64,000 nucleotides of DNA from Acridotheres tristis (GCA_037013685.1 CM072894.1:6946841-7010840); one strand, 5' to 3'; numbered from the stretch's first letter, positions 52,282 through 64,000 are shown. Made by a program: numbers and translations. Notes: generated from the letters alone by a model not told the origin.

Positions 52282-52849
52282 CTTTTGTTTTTTCTTGTTT
52301 TTTTAGCAGAGCTCTGCCTTTATTGACAATGTCCCCAGACTAAATCTTTCCTTGCCTTCCACAAGTCTAACATTTTTATGATGAGGCTCTATAGACCATC
52401 TCCCACTCTATCTCACTCTTATTCAGATCTTTCCCTGCACAATGCCTGATGTTTCTCAGATTTTAACTGATTTACGATTACTTTGTTCCTGTCAGTGGAG
52501 TCTTCATGAGATTCAGTCCTCAAAATAAGGTTCCAAAACACCTTTCATCAACGTAGCGAGGTACAAGGTAGTTAAGCGTCCTCAGTAGATCTATCAGAGC
52601 TACCATAAAAGTTATCGTTTGCTACTTTAAATCCTTTTGGGCATGAGGTTAACCAAAGAGAAATGTCTCTTCATGACTAGATGTACACAGTAGGTCCAAA
52701 ATTTCTGCTGCTGTGCTCACAAAATTGTAGAGGGAATACAAATGCTTTGGTATATTAACATCTGCATAGATTTCCAGGGCCTGATCTTTCATCTGTCCTT
52801 CTTTTAGGGCACTTGCAAAGAAATTGCCACTGTTCTGTTCCAAAATGTA
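52282..52849 (-). pseudogene. Possible retrocopy (processed pseudogene) fragment
   Basis: On the minus strand, a 65-codon stretch (stop at 52649) has protein-like composition, including acidic and amphipathic segments. Protein-like frames seem to continue on both sides with frame changes and stops, as in a decayed gene. Further along, AATAAA (52324-52319) is followed 14 nt later by an A-rich tail (52304-52282). That order of body, polyadenylation signal and A tail is the mark of a reverse-transcribed mRNA. I cannot identify the parent gene. Retrocopies are rare in birds because CR1 does not usually copy polyadenylated mRNAs, so chance arrangement is a serious alternative. Confidence 0.22.
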
Positions 52850-53941
52850 GAGAGTGTTATTAGTTGTCTAAATAACTGTTAAGCCTTTCTTTGGAGATTC
52901 TGAGCAACTTCTTGTTTCAAGACTGAGGATATAAGACCTTAGAAACTGCACTTCTCTAAGTTTTGCTGCTTATCCATCAAATCTATTTCCAAACACATGG
53001 CCACTTATTGTGTCCTAATAACATTCTATCTTTTCTTTCAGGTCTCTTTAACTATTTAAAAATCCTTGGGGGGAGAAAAAAAACCAAACCAGCATAAATT
53101 AAATATTGTATAAAGTTACTGAAGTGAACACAGCTTCTACACATGGTTAGAAAACACATTAAATGTCTTAAGATATTTATGCTGAATTATACCTTGTACA
53201 AGGAAGTAATTGTTTATAACATACATAAACAGAGAATTTCCACAAACTCTTACATTTTCAAAATTGCTCACAGCCTCTACTAACATTAAGTTCCAGCTTG
53301 CCTTGATAGATCTTCATGAGAGCAAGTTAAATGGATTTGACAACAGGAACTAAGAGGTATTTATTTCAAAGTACCTTGTTTACCTTAAAGATGTATCCAA
53401 AAATCAGGAGAATTAGTTCCAATCATTCCACGCAATTAAGGAACTAATTTTGAACTTTGTTCTGCTGATATATTGGTTGTAATGACAAAAATATCTTGGT
53501 TTTGTATTTGGGAAAGGACATACCTTTAGAACACCAAATTGAAAATTCTAGTCCTTTTTTGTATTGGGAAAGGCCAAGAGCTCTTCTGGATATGATTGCC
53601 TTAAAAAGAATACCCTATAACTGAAAAAAATCCCAAAACCCAACCACAAAAATACCCAAAGTGATTCACTCTGAAGCTGAAACATATGAAGCTTACTTAA
53701 TAACATGTACTTATTGGTCATTATGATATCAAAAATTACTGACAGTTTATATGTTTTCTGGAACTAAGAAGTCAACTGTTCATTCTTTCCCAGGCTTTTA
53801 CACATCTCATTGCTATCTAATCTAATGTCCACAAACCCACTGTAAACACAGACTGATGGAAAGTAAACACTGAAGCCTCAGTATCAGATAAACAGAACAC
53901 TGAAGATTCAAATTTTTCTCTACATAAGTCTTCCCAACTTA

Positions 53942-54059
53942 ATTTACAGCAAACTTTCCATATGTATCAATTTTCATGAGACTTTTTATAAACTCTACAT
54001 TGTTTTCTTTTATGAAGTCTAGCATTTTCCTGACCATACAGAGGCTTTGATCATAATTT
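53942..54059 (-). other. Possible exon, minus strand (unconfirmed)
   Basis: A minus-strand pyrimidine-rich tract ending in CATCTATAG forms a strong-looking acceptor just before 54059. The frame after it runs about 39 codons to TAA at 53939, with charged, helix-like composition. A weak donor (GCT|GTAAAT) lies just before the stop. It is on the same strand as, and upstream of, the possible retrocopy at 52282-52849, so the two could be exons of one transcript instead. No domain is recognised. Confidence 0.13.
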
Positions 54060-54670
54060 CTATAGATGGGAATTTGGAAAGTAAAGGAGGTGCTGTGTAC
54101 AATTACAAAATATTTATTATTTAGTACAGAGGTCAGGAAGAAAATATTTTTCACTTTTCCCAGAAAGAGAATTAAAAAATGCTTTAAGACCAATGTCTTA
54201 ACTTTTGTGAGAGCTTTTGTATGATATTTGTTAATTTTTCGTGCTTCTCTGCCATTAAGATTTCCACAAAAGAGAAGTGCTAGTGGGAATTTTTGTAGAC
54301 ATGCAGAAAACGTTGTGTCTCATCATTGTTCCTTTGCTTCATTTTACAGAAGCTAGGGGACAAAAAAAAGCCTGTAAAGTTATTTTTACTGAGCTAGGTG
54401 AAGGTACTAAAAGGGTATTTGATAAATAACACTGAAGAGGAAGAGAGTGGAATGTTTTGTAAGAAAAGAGATTTTTGGCCAGTTGAGGATTATAGCATTA
54501 GTGAAGACGAAAGTGATGAAGCGTGAAACCAAAAACTGAGGAGTTATGACTAACTTTTTGTCCAGATACTACTATGGGTGTTTTAGGGGAAAATACAATT
54601 TTTTAAGCATAGTAAACAAAAGAATAATTTTCTATTTGCCAGCAGAGACAGAAATTAATTTTGCAAATGC

Positions 54671-54694
54671 AATCTAGCAATCTAGTAATCTGGA
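54671..54694 (+). repeat. Three tandem copies of an 8-bp unit (AATCTAGY)
   Basis: AATCTAGC, AATCTAGT and AATCTGGA follow one another, a small degenerate tandem repeat. Confidence 0.7.
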
Positions 54695-55400
54695 TTTTTC
54701 AATTCACCCAGAAAGTTCAGCCAGCAATAGTCTGAAATTTTCTAATTAGAAAATACCAGGGATATTTTTATTGAAAAGGCTGCAGGAAATGGTGCATTAG
54801 TAATATATTTTTTAACTCTATTATATTTCTCTTTGAGTTATCTGAATAAAAAATACAAAATAGGACTGCTGAAGATGGAAATAAAAGTGCAGGACAATGA
54901 ATAGGGCAGAGGTGTGAAACTCAGTCCAAAAGGGAAAAGACAGATGCAGCCAGAACCAAGGATCTGCAATCCAAACATTCCAGAGAAATGAGTAACATCT
55001 TTTGCAAACACTCCCCAACATAATTAGCTTTTAGTTTTGTGTGTTCCAATCATCAGAGGGATTTTCAAAGCTGAGGAGTCAAAAATATTTGCACCTAATA
55101 CAAATTCCTAACCTGCTTTCACCCTGATTTTAGTGCTCAGTGACTAATCAATCAATGTATTAATTTTAGGTTTTCAAAGAAACTGGTGTCCATGTGTTGT
55201 AGAACGTAAAGGTTTCTCCATGTTATTGCACATGCCTGTGTCTGCAGCACAAAAATACCACTTCATCCAGGTGAGTTAGAATAATCCTAGAGTTTACACA
55301 TATTATTTCTGCTCCTGATAAACTTTTTAATAAATATTGAAAAAAACTGCACACCCTAGAAAAGGAATCTCTGGACAGTATGTAGTCAATTTACTTGCCA

Positions 55401-55406
<6 letters not shown>

Positions 55407-55432
<26 letters not shown>
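55407..55432 (+). repeat. A26 homopolymer
   Basis: Twenty-six adenines without interruption form the longest homopolymer here. A pure run of this length is either a young poly(A) tail or an unstable mononucleotide repeat. An AATAAA lies about 70 bases upstream (near 55331), further than usual for a tail, and no gene body is recognised in the preceding 300 bases. Confidence 0.9.
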
Positions 55433-55435
<3 letters not shown>

Positions 55436-55963
55436 GCTTTAAATTAACACGTGCCCTTCAAGATCACATGGCTGACATGCCAGAAATTTGCTTACAAGAC
55501 TGGACTGGGGAAAGGTTGGCAGACAGATTGATACCTCTCTGCTTCTGCTGCAGCACTGTCTAAAGTGGCTGCTCATTTTGTGGGTGGTTCTTTTGCTTTT
55601 CAAACTCTCAACCACATAGCTGTGACTCTGTCCAGGCCCTGTCCTTCCCAAAGTACACAGAGATTGGGGAAAGGATAACTAGCAACTGTGAAAATAATTG
55701 GACATCCAAACATGCTTTCCAAGGCAGTCATCTGGTGAAACAGGCCAAATCTTGGGAAAGCAATGACAGTTTATAATAAAATAAATTATATAAAACCATA
55801 TTTATTTCAAGCGTATTAAGTATAAAAATACTTTTAACTGCAGAAAGGCAAGTTACACCTTAAAGAAGTTTTATCCTTTAAAAAAAAGGATGATTAGTAC
55901 CATTGGGATAAACAGAGTGAGATTTTGTTTTCAGATAAGGAATTAAAGTTTCAGGTAGATACA

Positions 55964-55982
55964 TTTTTTTTTTTTTTTTTTT
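55964..55982. repeat. T19 homopolymer
   Basis: Nineteen uninterrupted thymines. On the minus strand this would be poly(A), but no gene body or AATAAA is recognised leading into it. Confidence 0.9.
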
Positions 55983-56449
55983 AATTCTGGTCCAAGAGAA
56001 TACACTAAAACCATAAAATTATATTAAAAGGCTCACATGGTCTGAAAAGTGTAACTGTTATTGCCTTGTGTATTAAGAAAATAAGATTTGTCTGACACTC
56101 AAATATGTCATTTTATCATTCTAAAAATCAATGTAATTAAAAACTACTCATGATTTGTAAGGTACTTTTATTAAGATAATATTTTAGAGCTCAAAATTCT
56201 CAAATCTCAAAGCTTCTGTTTGCACTAAGTGGCAAAGGGTAAAGGTGAAGGGCATGAAGTGTTTTTGTGGTAGGGTTATCTCATTCCAGAGTGCATTCTG
56301 GAGCACAGATGGATCAGTCCTTCTATTAACTTATTTCAGACAGAATACATTTTATTTATTGAGGTGCCAAAATGTCTTGACTCCAGCTCAGTTCAATGGG
56401 TGGAGGTTGTCATGTGTAAAGAAAATATGCTGTTCTGTTGTTGCTGGCT

Positions 56450-56770
56450 TTGCCTCATGAGTTTGGAGGCAGCAGACAGGAGCAGAGCTCCTCCAGCACG
56501 CTCCCACAGAGGCACTGATGGAGCAGAAATCTCCAGGAGGGCTGGCAGGGCTGGGGTGTCATCAGCCTTTCTGCATTTCTGCTCTGTCCTCATGGGATCT
56601 GATGTTCCAGTTTTCTCCATTCAGAGTCCGTGGCTCAAATGTCAAACTCCTGCCTGCACAACTGCTTGGTCTGGTTCCTCCCAAAACCCAAGACTCTCAG
56701 AATCCCAGCATCCCTTTTCCTGGTCCAGCAATGCCTATCCGAAGCACCTTGAGAGTTGCCTCCTTGAACA
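56450..56770. other. GC-richer patch, no gene recognised
   Basis: G and C rise clearly above the flanks and four overlapping frames on both strands are open (75-139 codons, the longest plus 56364-56783). The plus-strand frame is rich in alanine, serine, proline and arginine with no known motif. Higher GC explains the open length. Confidence 0.3.
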
Positions 56771-58947
56771 GCTGACACTGTAAGTTTTTAGCTCCCTGTC
56801 TGGACAGGTGATTGTTTTGGTGGTGTAACATTAGTTCTGTTTGAAGGGAGACCAAAAATGAAGAACTGCTCACTTAGCTCAACAGAGGTTAGATGGTAAT
56901 GCATGGCAGACAAACATGTTTTCATAGAAATAGAGCTGGCTAAAGATAAAGATCACTGGTGAAAATATTCAGGATATTAGTAATAATGTGCAAAGGAACA
57001 ATTTACAACACTTATTTTACAATCTTACATGTGTGAAGACCATTTTACAGTATATCTGGCTTAAAAATTGAGGGATCTCTAAAAATGCAAACAATTTTTA
57101 CATCTGAAATTAATGCTAAAAGCATGAAACTTGAGTAGTTAATTTAAATTTGACATAATTGTCAAAGCAAAACACAAAGAAGAAATTCTGTAACCTCTTT
57201 GGGGCAAAGCTTTCTGCTCGTGCTGCAAACATACTTGCAGTGGAATAGCAGCACACAAAGAAGCACTGACTTAGCTGCCCTTAAATTTTTATTGTGTTAA
57301 GTAGTTTACAAAAAAAATCATTAGTGTGATGACTGTGAAACTTGGAAAAGTTAATAGAGCAAGAAGCTTCTAGCTCTTGATTCCCTGAAGATAGCTGAGA
57401 GCCTGCAGGGTCAGCCAAGAAGTGACTTGTGGAAGCAGAGTGTCCTGCCTGTGCCTCGCTGGCTGAATGTGGAGCTGCTTTATGGGTCTCTAGGGACAGG
57501 GGTGAGGGCTTTGGAGAGCAGCCTTTTCAGCTGCCACAGGTCTGAATAGCTCCTCTTCACTCCCATTGCTGGGGTTTTTTTCCTCCTGTCCAACCGGACT
57601 CCAGATGTTCCCAGTGCCCTTAGTTAACCAAATGATGTGTAAGTGGAAAGAGAAGTAGGTCAGAAGCTCTAAAAAAAGGGAATGCAGCAAGTAAAAATGG
57701 CAGCATATACACCACACAGGAGCCTTGGTATCTGCAGGTGCTCACAGATTCCTCTTGTTTTAAATAAGACAAGATGTATTGGGGTCCTATTTCTACCTCC
57801 TTAGTAGCTGCTGTCTTCAGACAAACTGATAGTAATTTCTTAAAAATGTATTTTTTGTGCTCATCAAGGCACGGTTCAGATGCATTTGAGCCTGTATTCC
57901 CAAGGAGATCAAGCCAGCCTAGACATGGTTAGTGTAACTCTTGGGAAATCAGAAGTACTTCAATGATAAGGAGTGTGGGAAGTGTCTTTGTACTGTCGTG
58001 ATAAAGCTGTGGTGTTCATACAGTGTTTAACATATTCAAATGTCTGACTTGCATGTTAATAACTAACATTGTTTCCCACACCCATCGCTGAAGTGGTAGA
58101 AATAACTCTGCAGTGCAAGAATTTCTTTCATGTGCCATTTTTTCCGCAAACTTTCATAGAAATGAAAATAGAGAAAACTTCTTGCTTGTTTATGCTTTCT
58201 TTCCACTACCCAGCTCATTAACAACTTGGTTTGCCTATAAATATGTTTCCTATCTATTTTAGCACTTACATAATGAGCATCTATGTGTTTTGGAATTCTG
58301 ATTTATTTTAAACAGAATCTTCAAAGTTTCCTTTCTGCTTGAAACATACCAGAATGTCAGACTCCAAGATCAGTTCCAGAAAGAGCCATATGCAGAAATT
58401 TCTGGGAAGGATTAATAGTTTTTTTTCTCTTTGGAAGGGTCATTAACTCTGCACGAATAGATTAAAGATTCCTTGTTCATTGTATTCCAAAATAGAGAAG
58501 CACTGGGTCCAAAGAAAAAGTAGTGCACATTGTTAGATAGATAACAGTATAAGTTATTCAAGGTCAAATTCTCTGAATTCTTATGGTTTGAATTATTTTT
58601 TACTCTTGGCTTAGCAGAAATTGCAGTCCACCCAACTTGTGTACTTTCACAAGTACCACATTAAAACTATCTTATGGATATTAAAGTATTGCTGTTGAGA
58701 GTTGTGTAGCTTTTCAAAGATACTGGTGAGGTGAATTTTTCTGATGGTCATTTGTTTGAAAATAGCGTTTCAATAATGGTTTAAGGATGAGCTCTGAAAA
58801 GACACCTCATTGCAACTTTGAAAAGGTTATTTTTAAAAATTATAAAAACGACCTCATTCTCCCCTTCCTCCCATGTTTGCGTATAGGAAATGTTTGATTT
58901 AAATATGTTTTTTTTTACCTGCATGACATTTTATTCTCAAGTTAATG

Positions 58948-58961
58948 AAAAAAAAAAAAAA
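58948..58961 (+). repeat. A14 homopolymer
   Basis: Fourteen uninterrupted adenines with no adjoining retroposon recognised. Confidence 0.9.
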
Positions 58962-59599
58962 GACCAAAATCCCTTGCTGAAATTTTGCATGCTCTGTGTT
59001 CGTGCATCTTTATTAGAAGTCTAAGGTGAAATTCACAAACACACTGAAATGACAGAACCACAAATTTGCCCTGAACACGCCCACGCCTTGTACTAGTGTT
59101 TTCTTTGTACCACAATATCATCTGCACTGAGGGGTAGGGAAGCACAGGCTTTCCTATGACATAATTTGTGAGACTTTATTTTAAATGGAGGTCCTGACAC
59201 GGAAAACTTTTTTTGATGATAACATCACATGACACCAGTTTTTAGTGCATACACCATAAGTGTTACAAATTCTCACCAAATGCATTGTGCAGCTTCCATT
59301 CACTTGATGTTTCTTGATGATGTGTGCCCTTGCCCTTGGTTTTGTTGCAGAGCAGGATACCTGGGGCAGCCAGGCAGGAGGGGGTATCTGCTCCAACAGC
59401 AGCTGCTTTACACAGAAAGCAGCTCTGATTTTGAGGATAGTGAGGATCTATCCCACTAGAAGTTCATAAATCTTCACATGATCTTCCCCCGTCCCCCACT
59501 TTAACTGTGGCATACCACACACAGGCTTTTCACCATTTTTCAACAGGAGGTGATTATGAAATATCACAAACTATATCATGTGACAACCTGTTGCAAGGT

Positions 59600-59760
59600 G
59601 TGGCCCATTTGCTGCTCCTTTTCCCTTTCCAAGGGGCTGCTGTGCATTCCTGCACTGGCAGGGCAGCCCTCGGCCCCCCGAGCAGGGCACGGCTCAGCTC
59701 TGCGTGCAAAGCGTGTGTAAGAGGGAGCTGCAGGGCTGTTCAAAAGGAAAGGATCTTTTA
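59600..59760. other. GC-rich patch with CpGs
   Basis: About 160 bp of the most GC-rich sequence in the window, with five CpGs between about 59670 and 59715. More CpGs follow near 59861-59912 and 60048-60064. It could be a small CpG-dense regulatory patch just upstream of the exon-like block at 59993-60466. It is too short and CpG-light for a classical CpG island. Confidence 0.3.
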
Positions 59761-59992
59761 AGCTCTTTTGCAACGTGGAAGAACCAAGTAAATGCTCTTG
59801 CCAGTATGTTTTTCATGCTTAATGACCTACAGGGCTCCTGGTTTGTATCACACCCAGGCTAACGTGCACGCACGCACCTGCAGAAGGCTACTGTAAAACT
59901 TCATCCTGAGGTCGCCCCAGGCTAAAAAGCATTAGAACAGACACTGATGGAAAGCATCCTGCAAGTTCTGTCTTTTTCTGTTGTTTCCCTAG

Positions 59993-60100
59993 AGCAGTCA
60001 TTGCCAATCATGAAAAGGGAGGGAATTGCACTTGCTGAGAAGAACATGCGTGGGTCGGAAAGTCGTTTATCATTTGTAGTGATATTTTGTGTATCAGTTA
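59993..60100 (+). other. Possible exon or conserved non-coding element, plus strand
   Basis: A long pyrimidine tract ending in TTGTTTCCCTAG forms one of the strongest acceptor-like sites in the window, just before 59993. The sequence after it is open in one plus frame to beyond 60300 and also open on the minus strand (59922-60251). It retains several CpGs and looks less decayed than the flanks. No strong donor is present: candidates near 60048 (C|GTGGGT) and 60100 (A|GTAAAA) are moderate. A conserved non-coding element is equally likely. Confidence 0.2.
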
Positions 60101-60310
60101 GTAAAATTGATAAGTTCATTGATATCTTTTGTACTGCAATGCCCAATTTAGCTTGGAACATGAACCTCAACAGCAGTGCAGCTCTCTGTAACTTGTGCAC
60201 ATGCAAGATTTTAGAAATGTTAACCATTCTAAGAATATTGATTAAATGCATCCTCAGAAATTTGTTCTATGCTGCACCTGTATTTAAGAAATGCCTTTTT
60301 TTTCCTTCAG

Positions 60311-60466
60311 ATGTTCAGCCAAAAATATAGAAGATCTGAATCTGAGAATCTGCATTACCTGAACAATGGCAGAGGGCTAACCAATTCGCAGTGTCATACT
60401 CCAGAATGTTTCGCTGTTTCATTCCCTGATGGCACAATTCTCTTTCCAAGTGTACCAAGAGTTTGA
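60311..60466 (+). CDS. Possible terminal coding exon, unknown product
   Basis: A classic acceptor (pyrimidine tract ending TTTCCTTCAG at 60310) is followed at once by ATG and a 51-codon frame closed by TGA at 60464-60466. The peptide has balanced composition, with basic and acidic residues near the start, then cysteines and a proline-glycine-containing hydrophobic end (SFPDGTILF, FPSVPRV). Two CpGs are kept in codons. An AATAAA follows at about 61363, compatible with a 3' UTR of about 900 bp. I recognise no family. A 51-codon frame is easily chance, so the call rests on the acceptor, composition and context. Confidence 0.22.
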   Translation: MFSQKYRRSESENLHYLNNGRGLTNSQCHTPECFAVSFPDGTILFPSVPRV

Positions 60467-60469
60467 TAC

Positions 60470-63400
60470 GAATGCCAGTTATATTTCTGAGGAATAATAG
60501 TGAGTGTCAGCTGGTAAGGATCAAGCTTGAAGTACCTGACAATCTCCATAAACTGTAGTTCACTAAATATGGCACTGGATCAGGACCAGTGCTCATGCTT
60601 ATTCTACTCATGTATTTATTTTGTATTTTTAGAAAATATTCTTTCATCCTTATGTTGTAGTTTCCCATTTGATTAACATGAGGATGGCACTTGATAAAGT
60701 TCTCAGACCTCTATAGATGGTAAATGTGTGAGTTAGTTATTTTGAAATTTCATTGCTCTTCCAAAGGAAAATCTTTGCTTTCTGAGTAGTTAAAATGGTC
60801 ATGGGTGATACCTTGGGAGCTGGAAAATTCATGGCATGTAGTGGTTTAATCCAAAATGGCAAAACATGGAGACGCACAGGAAGGCAGCTTATGGGAAACA
60901 TAGTACAATAACAACCCTGACCTCCTGGCCTCTAGAAATTAGGAAGTGCATTTCCTAAATCAAAACCAGCACCAGAAGTTCTGGGAATGGAAACAAGCTT
61001 AATTCTCTGCCGTGCAAAGAACCCGAGCTCTCTGTAACAACAGGTCAGACTTTCAGTCCTGTGTACGTGCCACTCGTTTCATGCATTTCCCAGGGGCTGT
61101 GTGTTCTGCTGGCCTTGGGAAGGAGCAGAAGCCATGGGGGAGATGCAGGGTGGGTGGCAGGGGACTGGCACTCTTTCCATCCCAGTGGGATGCAGTGTTG
61201 CCCTGGAGAGGGGGGGATTTGTATAGTGCTCTCTTCCCATCAGGGGATTTCTTTGCAATCAAGACTCTGCTTCTCTCCTGTAATGCCAAGTGAATGGGCT
61301 GAACAATGCCACTGCTGTAAACATCAGGAAAGAGTCACCCACACCAGATCTCTAGCCTTGGAATAAATACTAATCAGGCATAGTGGCATTCACCAAGAGA
61401 TTCTTCCTGATGCTCCTTCTTTTAATTTTCTGCATGCACGATTTCTTCAGTGGTGTGGGTCCTGGAGCTTGAGTAATTTCTGGCAAGAGTTTGGTGGAGT
61501 ATCCCTTTGAGGACAGAGATTCAGCTGGGCTGGGAAGGTGAGATGGGATGTGTCTTCATTTAAGGCATACTCTCAATTCTTTGATCTAAAAATCATGACT
61601 ATGCTATTTGTCTGTAACCACAATGCTGGCCTAATAGTGCTGTTTTTCACTGTAATCATACCTGCCTACTCACTGTTCTGCCATTTGAATAAAAGGACAT
61701 TTAATATCATTCAAATAAGGATTTAATTAATTTGAGGAGGCACTTTTCTGAATTTTCCATGTGTGTAGAAAATGATGTGCTGAGAAGAATACGTTCTTAT
61801 ATTAAGGGGTAAGAAGATTTCACACCTCAAAGCTATTTATTGGGGAAAAAGTTATATTGCTCCAATTCAAAAGCATGCTTCCCCTATTATATTTATTTCT
61901 ATTTTCCATGAGACACAATTTCTAGGAAGGGAGATAGAAAGCATCCCTTGTCTTTAAGAAACAAAGAGCAAGTGGATCTTGAATGCGGCATAACAATTTT
62001 CTGATTCACAGAAAAGTTTGAATCTAGTATACATAAGTGTTTCAAGTAAAAATTTTAAAATAATTATGTTATTATCACTCTTCATGCCACAGAGTCTGCA
62101 GGGATTAAAATGATTGAATGTGTGGGATTTTAATTTGGTCTTCCAGATGACTCTTTCTAACTATTGAACTCGGTCACCGGAGCCTTCCACAACTTGGTTG
62201 TTGCTACCTTGGGAGCAGGAGTGGCTGTGTGGTTGTGGGTTTTTTTTACCCAGTGTATCCAGGAAAACTTTCTCACCCTTTCCTATCATAGCCCAGGCAG
62301 TCCTACTGGCATATAGTTCATCTTTTTGAAGTAGAGTTTTGTGTTCTGTAATATTAAGATAAAACGTGCAAGCCTCTATAGAGCTTAACCATAAAATCAG
62401 TTCAGATCAGTAGCATAGCTACATGCATATTCATATTTCTTCAATATCTTCTTTATATGCCATTATACTTGATGTTGTTGGTATAGACTTCGAGACCCGA
62501 ATACCAGGTGGTGATGTAATGTTCTTGGGGCAGGATTAATCTTGAAAGGAAAGGTGTTTTAAAAGCTGCCTTTGAAAAGCAGAACAGATCAACTCATAAA
62601 CCTAAATAAAAGCCCCAAGTTGTTGCTCCATGTATGATATGAATTCATAAGTGGCACCATTTTCCAACAGCAGAGGTATAGTGGGCTCCATGACAGGATA
62701 CTGGAGTTAATATCAGAGAAAAGTATGATGAGGTCACAAATCAGAAAAAATCCTATAAAATACACGCCAAGAGAATCCTTGCAGTCAGCCCTCCAAGCTG
62801 TCCACCCACCAGTGTGAGCAGCAGCAGGGCTGGCCCCACTGTGGTACAGTTCCCCTCTTTCCAGAAAAGCAGCTGGATGCTGTTTCTCCTTTCTAGGAAA
62901 TCAGTGTGCAGTTTGGGACACGTGGAACACTTAGAGTCCAGAAGAGAACGTCATACCTGTCTCAAAACATTAAAACTGGGCTGACCCTATTTCTGAAGAC
63001 TGCTATTTCTTTTCTTTTTTCAAACTGGGATTTCATTTTTAGTGGAAGACTCTTGTATTGCAATGGTCTCTGACCTTGCACAACTCCGGTGGCCTTCATT
63101 TAGAAAAGATTGGGGTTTTTTTCAAAATTTCAATTTTTTTTGCCTTGGTAATTTCTTTTGCTTCCCAGCCTATTAATATTGAACAGATCAAGAGTTAAAA
63201 CATTTAATCCTGTGTTCTTCTGTTTTTTGTTTTTGCTAATGGATGAGTCATAGTACGGATGGCCTTTGTTATTCTTTAGTAAATTCAAACAAGAATATTT
63301 ATTCTCTCATTAAAATAACAATAAATCAGCGAACAGAAAAATGTGAAACAATGATTTTTCAAATATACTGGCCATATCTTGCAGTTTTTGTTTTGCTGAG

Positions 63401-64000
63401 GTTTTTTTTATTTAAAAGAGATGACCAAAAAAAGTGCTCCTAAAGTCTGCTGAATTGCTATTGCTGAAGCCTAAAGCCTGGAACATTTTGATGGTGAGGT
63501 CCCATAGGGACCAGCAGCTGAAGTACAATAAACCTGGGCACTTCTGGGACCCACATGTGCTGTCTGGGGCAACAGTGATTTGAGCAGAGCCAACAAGAGG
63601 GAGTGATTTCGTGATGTACCTCCACGTTCAACACCAGCCCCGAGGTAGAAAGGATATCCTGCTTTTTATGAGAATTCATTCTTGGACTGTTCTTCTGATG
63701 AATTTAACACATTTTTTGTTACTTAGAGATATATTAAAGTACTATTTCTTTTGTCGTTGTATAAAATTAAGCATACACACAAATTCAGAAGCGAGTTTAT
63801 TCTTAAATTTATAAATATTTTCTGCCATCTTATATTATTTTGATGTCCAACAACCACAAGTGACAGAGCACAAAAACCCTTTACGAGACACTCTCCTGGC
63901 AGAAAATCTTGTAGCTATTTCATTGAATAGTTCCTTAGGTGCCTAGGATTGTGCTATTTCTTTAAGAAGTGAAGATCTGGGTTGTTGGGTTTTTTTTTTC
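60470..64000. other. AT-rich non-coding DNA at right end
   Basis: No gene was recognised. A GC-richer patch at about 61080-61260 is open in three overlapping frames on both strands (78-101 codons) without any domain. G/T-rich pieces near 62225-62250 and a T run at the very end (63988 onward) are simple sequence. Open frames elsewhere are short. Confidence 0.55.

Larger units (their letters stand above)
53001..59859. other. AT-rich non-coding DNA with long homopolymers
   Basis: No gene was recognised beyond the doubtful exon at 53942-54059. The stretch holds the two longest homopolymers of the window (55407-55432 and 55964-55982), an A14 run at 58948-58961 and GC-richer patches at 56450-56770 and 59600-59760. 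Open frames in the GC-richer patches overlap on both strands and show no domain. Confidence 0.55.

Noticed and set aside
1..64000. Search for CRISPR arrays, operons, phage or viral genes, endogenous retroviral LTRs and genes, and known miRNAs
   Set aside because: No regularly spaced repeats, no packed coding genes, no recognisable viral protein frames and no known mature miRNA sequence were found by eye. Old, highly decayed copies could be missed without a library search.

Overview
This window looks like ordinary non-coding DNA from a vertebrate nuclear genome, most probably a bird. It is AT-rich (roughly 35-40% GC by eye) and CpG-poor. It has no operon-like gene packing and no open frame clearly longer than chance allows. 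The best taxonomic marker is a clear 3' end of a CR1 LINE at about 46459-46541. CR1 is the dominant retroposon of birds and is also found in other reptiles. The very low density of other repeats and several G/T-rich, G-run-bearing tracts (41022-41100, 24825-24879, 61-89) also fit a bird, perhaps a songbird. The exact lineage is a guess.

No gene can be called with confidence. Stop codons make up about 7% of codons at this composition, so the longest frame expected by chance in six frames of 64 kb is about 130 codons. The longest here are 150 (28304-28756, minus) and 147 (36911-37354, minus), neither compelling. The window is therefore best read as intergenic sequence or the inside of a very long intron.

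Layout: 1-21900 is AT-rich filler with a few short repeats and one good hairpin (2614-2657). About 21.9-30 kb holds several patches with retained CpGs and homeodomain-, SOX- or TCF-like words, which are candidate conserved regulatory elements (22001-22480, 23930-24090, 27340-27500, 29500-29720). About 30-45 kb has G/T tracts with a quadruplex motif (41022-41043), a recent 62-bp tandem duplication (43164-43287) and small hairpins. About 45-55 kb has the CR1 remnants and a possible minus-strand retrocopy or exon group (52282-54193). About 55-64 kb has a pure A26 run, some GC-richer patches and the most exon-like segment in the window (59993-60466).

No CRISPR array, bacterial gene, tRNA, rRNA, recognisable viral gene or intact mobile element was seen. 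I did not find a convincing new biological system. The items most worth checking are the exon-like block at 59.99-60.47 kb, the possible retrocopy at 52.3-52.85 kb and the CpG-retaining patch at 22.0-22.5 kb.
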